A stretch of DNA of 64,000 bases, taken from NCBI GenBank assembly GCA_963921425.1, contig OY992832.1:26935489-26999488 (forward strand). The letters run 5' to 3'. The notes under the pieces were generated by a model, which was given only the letters and a program-made list of their open reading frames with translations, was not told the DNA's origin and did not search any database. Of this stretch, positions 57,715 through 64,000 are shown in pieces; the stretch's first letter is position 1; every line of letters starts with the position of its first letter. Position numbers and translations under genes: made by a program. The DNA comes from Dryas octopetala (lineage: Eukaryota > Streptophyta > Magnoliopsida > Rosales > Rosaceae).

Positions 57715-57798
<84 letters not shown>
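57715..57798 (+). repeat. (TC)42 microsatellite
   Basis: 84 bases of uninterrupted TC. A shorter (TC)n occurs at the equivalent place in E1, so it is an expanded part of the LTR leader. Confidence 0.95.
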
Positions 57799-57800
<2 letters not shown>

Positions 57801-60356
57801 GCACTCTCTCTATGTCTTCACTCCACTCCCGCACACCCCCTACGCGCACCAGCCCCAGCCACCCCCACTCACAATCACCGGCCACCTTGCCAACCTCTGG
57901 CTCCGGCGAACCCCCCGAGCCCATTCTCTCTCTCTCCCCGACCCTTTTCTCTCTCCTCTGCGCGGGACTCCAGCAGGCCCTACCCGTCTTCCGACCAGCT
58001 TCTCGGCGGCCCAAGGCCACCGACCAGCCCTCGCCAACCTCCGACGAGCCTCCCCCGACGCCGACCAGCTCAGCCCGGCCTTCCTCCAGCCCAACCCAAC
58101 TCCCCTGCACATTGGAAAAACTCGCCAAAAAGCCATCCAGCCGCCGCCCTTCTCTTCGGCGATTCTGGCCACCGTTCGAATTTTTTTAAGGTGGGTTTCG
58201 TTCCTCTTTCATTGGGCTTTCATTCTCTTAAGCTTAGGTTGATTAATTTTGAGTAATTGGAAATTTGAAATTTTGGGAATTATAGCCATTTCGGGATTAT
58301 CTTGGGTTTTCGGATTTGGGGGCCTTTATGGTGTTGTCTAGGACAAATTTCGTCCCTAGGAGACTCAATAGTTGTCTAGGACTAAGAAAATTTGTGGGTT
58401 GGGTTGAAATTAAATTTAATTGGTTGAATTTGGAGTTGGGGCAGCCACCTTGGGCGGCACCCATAGTGATTCCGAACCCCCACTGCCATTCGTGAATTAA
58501 GGGCTATTTTGGGCATTTGTTGAGTGAGTTTTTGATATTGGCTGCTTTGAGTGTGGTTAGAGAAAGCCAAGGTTTGTTTGAGGCGAAAATGTGAGACTTT
58601 ACCGATGTCGAAATGAGTCTAAGACGAGCTTTCCGACCGAAATAAACCTTGTTCTTATTCCTTTTAAATTGAGTTCAGTTTTTGAAGTGAGAGTGTCGTT
58701 GGGTTGAGCCGGGAAATCTTAGAGGCGGTTGTGGAAGTGTTATTGGTCAATTTGTGTAGATCGTAAACCAATCGTGTAGGAACGAAGTCGAGTGGGACGT
58801 TAGACTCTACACACATATCATTTAAAGGGCATAGAACCGAGACTAATCTCTATTTTTGTTGTTTATTTTATAGGCGAGACGACCGTGGCTCGTGACGATC
58901 CGGCGGAGGATCGAAGCTAGGGCTATCACTGTGAGTGGACTTGGTTTCTTGAACGCTTTTATAAATTCATGAATTTGTTCATGTTTAATATCTTGAGTAA
59001 TTGATTTTTGAGTAGTGAGTTGGATTTTGTTTTCTTTAAAATGATTTTCATGAACTTCGAGAATTAAGTCATGATTTTTATAATGATTTTATCCAAATAT
59101 GATGACTTGTGAATTTGACCTTGATTTTAATTGAATTAGGGGTTTTAAATGATTATTTGCCCATTTAATTATGGGAAAACCAAACATGAGATTTTATCTA
59201 GCTTTGAAAATTTGTAAATGAGATTTCCATGTTGAGTATTGACTTTGTTAATTTGGAAATTTTCGTTGTGGAGGATAACTTATTTTGAATTTGGAATTTA
59301 TACAATAAGTTCATGGATTTAAAGTTTCTTGGGAAAGTACAATAATCTATTCATGATGGAAAAAGATTTATTTGGGTTATGGAAAAATTGGTTTTCAAAC
59401 AGCCCTTGCAGTACCCTCCAGGTTATCAGATTGGATAGGTCTTTGGGACCCATCACGGCACACATATAGGCTTTGGGCCGTGTGTCATCGGAGTGGTCCT
59501 AATCCACCGATTACAAACATTGGACAAGTCTCGGCACATCTTAGCGGCCTTTGTGTTTCTGAATTTTGTTTTAAGTTGGTTGTCTGGTCTTAAAAGGTAC
59601 ACGAGCTCGGGAAATCTTATCCTCAATGCCGTTATGCTGCCGGATTTGATATCCGAGCAATGACATCGTGAAGGGCACTTCGGTCATTTCACGTGATTGC
59701 ACTGTGAGTGAAACTTATCGGTTTTTAATGTAGAGTACCGTTAATGAATTGCCTGTTTGTGTGTGTGTTATTATTTTTTAGAGAAGGCTTAGTGTAGGAT
59801 TTTGATCATGAGAATGATTTGACGAGGATTTGAGACTAAGAGATTAATTGGGAATCATAGAGATGCTATGGCGATAATTGCTGAATTAGAGAAGAGATGG
59901 CTATTGTCGAGGTAAATGAATGAGGATTAGGCAATTATTATACAGTATGCTATGAGTATGAGTGGCAAACAAGCAAGGGGTCGTGAGTATGAATCAATTT
60001 CGGAAAAGATTCGGTATAGCTTGGGGAAGACTGTGAGTGGATCTCCGGTTTTTCGAAATGTTTTGCACATTTTATAATTGAACTCTTTTCTTGATTTAAT
60101 TGAGTATGGATAATTTCTGGAAATGGTTTTTGGCATTTTTTTGGGGAAAATTTATTATTGATTTTATGTCCTTTAGAAAATGATTTTGATCGAGCAGCTT
60201 TCACAATTTGAGAATGATTTATTTAAGAGGATTTATTAGAAGAATTAAATTTCAGTTTTTATCTGAAGAAGTATTTTTGAGATGTGGTTGATTGAGATAT
60301 CCAAAAAAGGTTTCAAACCTCCATATTAGTACCCCCCTTCAGTAGGTATATATTTG

Positions 60357-60590
60357 CTCTGCACTCGCCTAGAGATGACTCGGCGATGTATGACCAGCAC
60401 CCGCTCTGCACTTGCCTAGTTGGCTGTGTACAACCAGCACTCGCTCTGCACTTACCTAATTGGCGATGTATGACCAGCATGACATTTGCTCTACACTTGC
60501 CTAGTTGGCGGTGTATGACCAGCATCACAGCAGGTATAGATTTGCTCTGCACTTGCTTAGAGATGACTCGGCAGTGTATGACCAGCAGTT
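60357..60590 (+). repeat. Short minisatellite in LTR E2
   Basis: Five degenerate units of about 40-56 bp built on GCTCTGCACTTGCCTAG and GTATGACCAGCA, starting at 60357, 60403, 60443, 60488 and 60544. Confidence 0.85.
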
Positions 60591-61327
60591 CCTCGGGTAC
60601 TAGTGTGGCGTGAGTTTTCAGTTGTGGAGTATTTTGAGAAATTATATTACACCAATAAATGTTTTAAATGACAGTTTCATTAAGGCATTGCGTATTGTTT
60701 CAGATATTTTAACAGTTTTACAGCTTGAGAGTATTAATTGTTTTTCAGAGTTTGATTTACGGTTTAAGGGGATTTAAAAATGGATTTGAAGGAAGAGATT
60801 TTGAAAATAGTTTTAAAGTTGGAGGTTTGCAAAGAGCGACGTGAGTGAAATTAGATAGTTTGTTTTGTTGCTTTGAGTGTTTGTGTGCATATGTTTGTTA
60901 GGATTCGGTTTGGCTAGGACTTGGTAAAGTCTAGGCTTGAATCAAGAATGGAAGTGATGGTAATTATGCTTTGAGGTTATAAATTAAGACGGGAATGATT
61001 TGAGGTTGAGGTTAATAGTTGATGACAAAGTAATTGACTTGCAGAATGATTATTATTATTTGTGGAATTTGATGTGAATATGAGGAACTATTGTTTATCT
61101 TGATGCTTGGATGATTGGCGATGAAATTGTTTTGTGATTGAGTAATTATGGATATTCTTGTGGATTATTTTTGAGTATGGGAATTGAGAATATTATTGAG
61201 GATAATTATTATTACGTCATTTCACTCATACGAGCTCTAGTGAGCTTACCGGATTGTTTGTTTGAATGACTCGGTGTACCATGGATATGGTGCAGTGTGG
61301 TTGTTTGTATTTTACAGGTTAAGCAGG

Positions 61328-63796
61328 TGTTGATGTGTTTTCTTAGAACAAAATAAGCAATTATCTCATTCTAAGTTTACTCGCAAGTGCACGAATCGCA
61401 TCAGTAGCAAAGCGTACAAGCACGAGGTCGATCCCACAGGGAATGGTTAATATACAACAAATCAGTGCAAATAATCACTAGAATAACTAAATGGGGGGTT
61501 TTGAAAGATGGAAACACACGCACACATCACCACACGCACACACACTTTATTCTATCTTGCAATGTTAAGTTTTCAGTTTCAAATCAGATAAGCATGCAAT
61601 AACCATCCAAGGCTAATGACAGTTAATTTGAACACAACATATTAAAGTTTGACAGCTAAAAAGGTTTGGCTAGTTACTTTCTCGCCATTGTTCTCCTAAT
61701 GCATAAACTAAGAGCTTCTTGGACCTTCCTTAGCTAGTTAACCTACATGTTCCCTAGTTCAAGCTAAGGCAGCTGTTACCCATGCAGGAGTCATTAAGTT
61801 TTATGAGAACGTCAAACATGCACAACATATAAGCTTTGACTATTTCCTTATAGAGGTCGCCCAACCCCACTACCAAGAATAATCCCTTATTCCCTTGTTA
61901 CTTGTGGTTTAGTGTCTTTGACTATTTCACAGCTAAACCTAACAGATAAACAAGATGCAATTACCCTAAGGTGGCCAGTCAAAGGATGCAAACAACTAGT
62001 GACGGGGGTTTTAATAGATAGTGGAAATTTAATATGCGCAAACATCAAACTAACAGACCAAGAGACGGATAAACGATTTGTTAAAGCATACGAATCCATT
62101 AATCGACCTACAACTAACATGCAAGATAGAATAACTAACCTACATAATTAAATAAAACAAATAAAAACAGAAACTAACAAATAAACAAAGTCCCAATTCA
62201 TGCTTGCAAAAGGAAATCAGAAACGTAAACTAAACAAACTTAGAGACATAAACTAAACAACTAATTTAAAGTGCATAAATTAAATGAAATCAGAAACGTA
62301 AAGTACACAAGATTAAATGCATACACGAATTAAAATCAGCAACATAAAGTAATTGAAACCAAAAGACAAATTAAATAAATTCAGAAACTTAATTTAATAA
62401 ATTCAGTAGCATAAACCAATAATTAAAATAGAAACTAGAAGGAAAAGAAAGCAAAAATCAGAGGTGCAAACAAATGGGGGCTGCGGCAAGGAGAGAGGAA
62501 GAAGGAGGCACCTAGCAAGCAGGAGGAACTCACGGCAAGGTGAGCTAGGGCTTGCGGCAACAGGTGGTCCTTCCCTCTCACTTGTCACGCCACCCTCTCT
62601 CTAAGTCTCTCTCTGAATTCGGCTCACCTTACAAGAGAAATAAAAGTTGAAACTAAAACCCTAAAACAGAAAAATAAAACTAGGAGAGGAGAGGGGAATT
62701 TTCGGCTGGAGTGTAGGTGAAAAAGTGATCTCCCAAAAGTCTGAATGAGAGGGACTTATATAGAGGAGCCTTCCTTGAGAGGCAAGGAAGAGGAACTTGC
62801 GGCTGCTAGGGTTTGCATCTCCTAGTTCCTTGCGGCTTCAGCTAGGGCTAGCTGACTAGGCCTTGCGTGTTGGGCTGCTCCCCCTTGGGCTTCAGTGGCT
62901 CACGCCTAGCCTAGCTAGGGTCCCTCCTTGGCGCATGGGCTGGTAGTCTTGGGCTTTGGGCTTGCATGTTGGGCTTCCATGTTGGGCTTCAGTTGCTTGC
63001 ACAAGATGGGCTAGGGTTTCACTCCATGGGTTTCCATCTTGGGCTTGTCACCTTGGGCTTGCGCATGGCCCCTTGTCTTGCTAGGGTTTGCATGGCATGC
63101 ATGCGCATGCATGGCTGCCATCTACCTCCTTGCGTGTGGCTTTTGGGCTGCTAGGGTTTGGGCCCATGCATGTGCATGCATGGCCCAACTTGGTTCGGCA
63201 TCCCTAGGGCCCATGGGCCTTCCACTTTTGACTTCCCATTTTGCCCCTCATTTCCATTTGAATTCAAATTCATTTCTTCCCTCCATTCATTTCCATGGAT
63301 GTCCACCACCTTCTGGAAGCTTCTGGAACCTTGAAAAACATTTCCTGGTGCAACTAGGATTCCTTGAAAATGAGAGATTCCTTATCCATTTCGACTTCTC
63401 GTAATGCCCATATTGCCCCTGGGGTCTCCTAGTGTCACTAGGACTCCTTTCCCTAGTTGGGTTAGGTTTCCTAGTTCGACCAGGATTTCCTGTTCGAATC
63501 AGGATTTCACATTTCTGGCTCCGCAATGATGGTTCTGGACTTGATGTTTTCTAGTGTGACTAGGAATCCTCATTTGACTAGGATTTCTGCACTTTTCCTG
63601 GTTTGACCAGGATTTCACTTGTTTTCCTGGTTTGACCAGGAAATGTCCCAAAATGGCTCCATTTGCTTCTTTTTCTCATTTCTGCTTCATTTGACCTGAA
63701 AACACAAAAACAAGACAAAAAACACAAAATAGCAAGTTCTAACACTCTAGGTTAAGGAATTAGTATCATAAAGTGATGCAAAATGCACATTCATCA
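61328..63796 (-). mobile_element. 3' LTR of another B element, minus
   Basis: 2469 bp, TGATGAATG at 63796 to CATCAACA at 61328, with a PPT immediately to the right, so it is a 3' LTR. The leader is B1-like around 62480-62640, but the segment just before it (62700-62720) carries the B2 GGCTGGAGTGTAGG, so it is mosaic. TATA-like CTATATAAGT at 62755-62764 (-). CATGCATG cluster near 63090-63180. Confidence 0.92.
62755..62764 (-). promoter_or_regulatory. TATA-like box of B 3' LTR
   Basis: CTATATAAGT on minus at the B promoter position. Confidence 0.5.
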
Positions 63797-64000
63797 CACC
63801 CCCAAACTTAGATTTTGCTAGTCCTCGAGCAAATAAAAGAAAGAAAAGACTCAAGACTGACTCCAACATCCCAACAACTGAATTCATGCGCACAACCATT
63901 AATCACATAGGAAAGCAAGGCATATAAATTGTATTCTCCAAATTCTAATAACATTTCAAATAACATACCTCGCTCATCTATTGTCATATAGGCCATCCTT
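63797..64000 (-). mobile_element. 3' internal region of the last B element, continues beyond window
   Basis: PPT on minus (AAGTTTGGGGGTG) next to the LTR, then sequence nearly identical to 3859-4054 and 24695-24890. The element extends right of the window. Confidence 0.88.

Larger units (their letters stand above)
57288..61327 (+). mobile_element. LTR E2, long chromovirus-type LTR, 3' end missing
   Basis: Begins TGTAACGACCCG and runs 4 kb without protein-coding evidence. It includes an 84-bp (TC)n tract, a C-rich leader (57800-58190) whose 185-codon frame is low-complexity, repeated CACTGTGAGTG segments, a short minisatellite (60357-60590) and a GAGCTTACCGG block (about 61243). Interrupted at GCAGG (61323-61327) by the last B element. 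The family is inferred from its start and resemblance to LTR D; some of it could be another repeat. Confidence 0.65.

Noticed and set aside
57632-58189. 185-codon frame with a long Ser-Leu repeat.
   Set aside because: It is the translation of the (TC)42 microsatellite and C-rich LTR leader, without any domain; the opposite strand is equally open.

Overview
The window is plant nuclear DNA made almost entirely of nested LTR retrotransposons and one satellite array. I found no host protein gene, tRNA, rRNA or CRISPR array. The evidence for a plant is threefold: gag-pol proteins of the Athila (Ty3/gypsy) lineage, primer-binding sites complementary to the 3' end of tRNA-Asp (TGGCGCCGTTGCCGGGGA), and TATA-type LTR promoters rich in plant motifs (AAACCCTAG telo boxes, TGGGCC, CATGCATG). 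This density of Athila-type elements around a 150-bp satellite suggests pericentromeric heterochromatin. The species cannot be told from the sequence alone.

I use working names for the families. A: Athila element with a gag-PR-RT-RNase H-IN polyprotein and ~1.65-kb LTRs. B: ~2.3-kb LTRs beginning TGATGAGTG (subtypes B1 and B2 differ around the start of transcription); its only copy with coding sequence (B-M) has gag and protease but no RT, RNase H or integrase. C: ~2.1-kb LTRs beginning TGTTGAGTG, with an integrase remnant. F: relatives of B and C. D and E: unrelated LTRs of the TGTGAGACCC type, probably chromovirus (Tekay/Del-like).

Layout: 1-2340 C LTR (-), inserted in a B element whose 3' end and 3' LTR are 2341-6385 (+); that B element sits in the 5' LTR of a decayed A element, A1 (6386-14087, gag-pol pseudogene 7644-13110). 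A B2 LTR (14088-16419) sits in the A1 tail and is followed by an inverted B2 fragment (16430-17038). A 5'-truncated C element follows (17040-23877), with a B solo LTR in its 3' LTR. 23878-28888 is B-M (-), whose 5' LTR is split by A2 (29125-40154), the only structurally complete element, flanked by CAATG duplications. The 150-bp satellite starts at 41881 and is broken by solo LTR D (42144-44737), solo LTR B2 (45084-47395) and, from 49333, LTR F1. F1 carries another F solo LTR (49971-54466), itself hit by a mosaic F/B solo LTR (50529-52950). F1 is then entered by C (55135), C by E1 (56881), E1 by E2 (57288), and E2 by a last B element (61328 to beyond the window).

The families share short structured signals although most of their sequence differs: a post-pol hairpin pair next to a PPT-like tract, a leader motif, a U5 motif matching the tRNA T-arm, and arrays of short palindromes in U3. 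Family A has three hairpins in its leader with one constant 13-nt loop and stems that co-vary between copies. These RNA-level signals are the most unusual content of the window.
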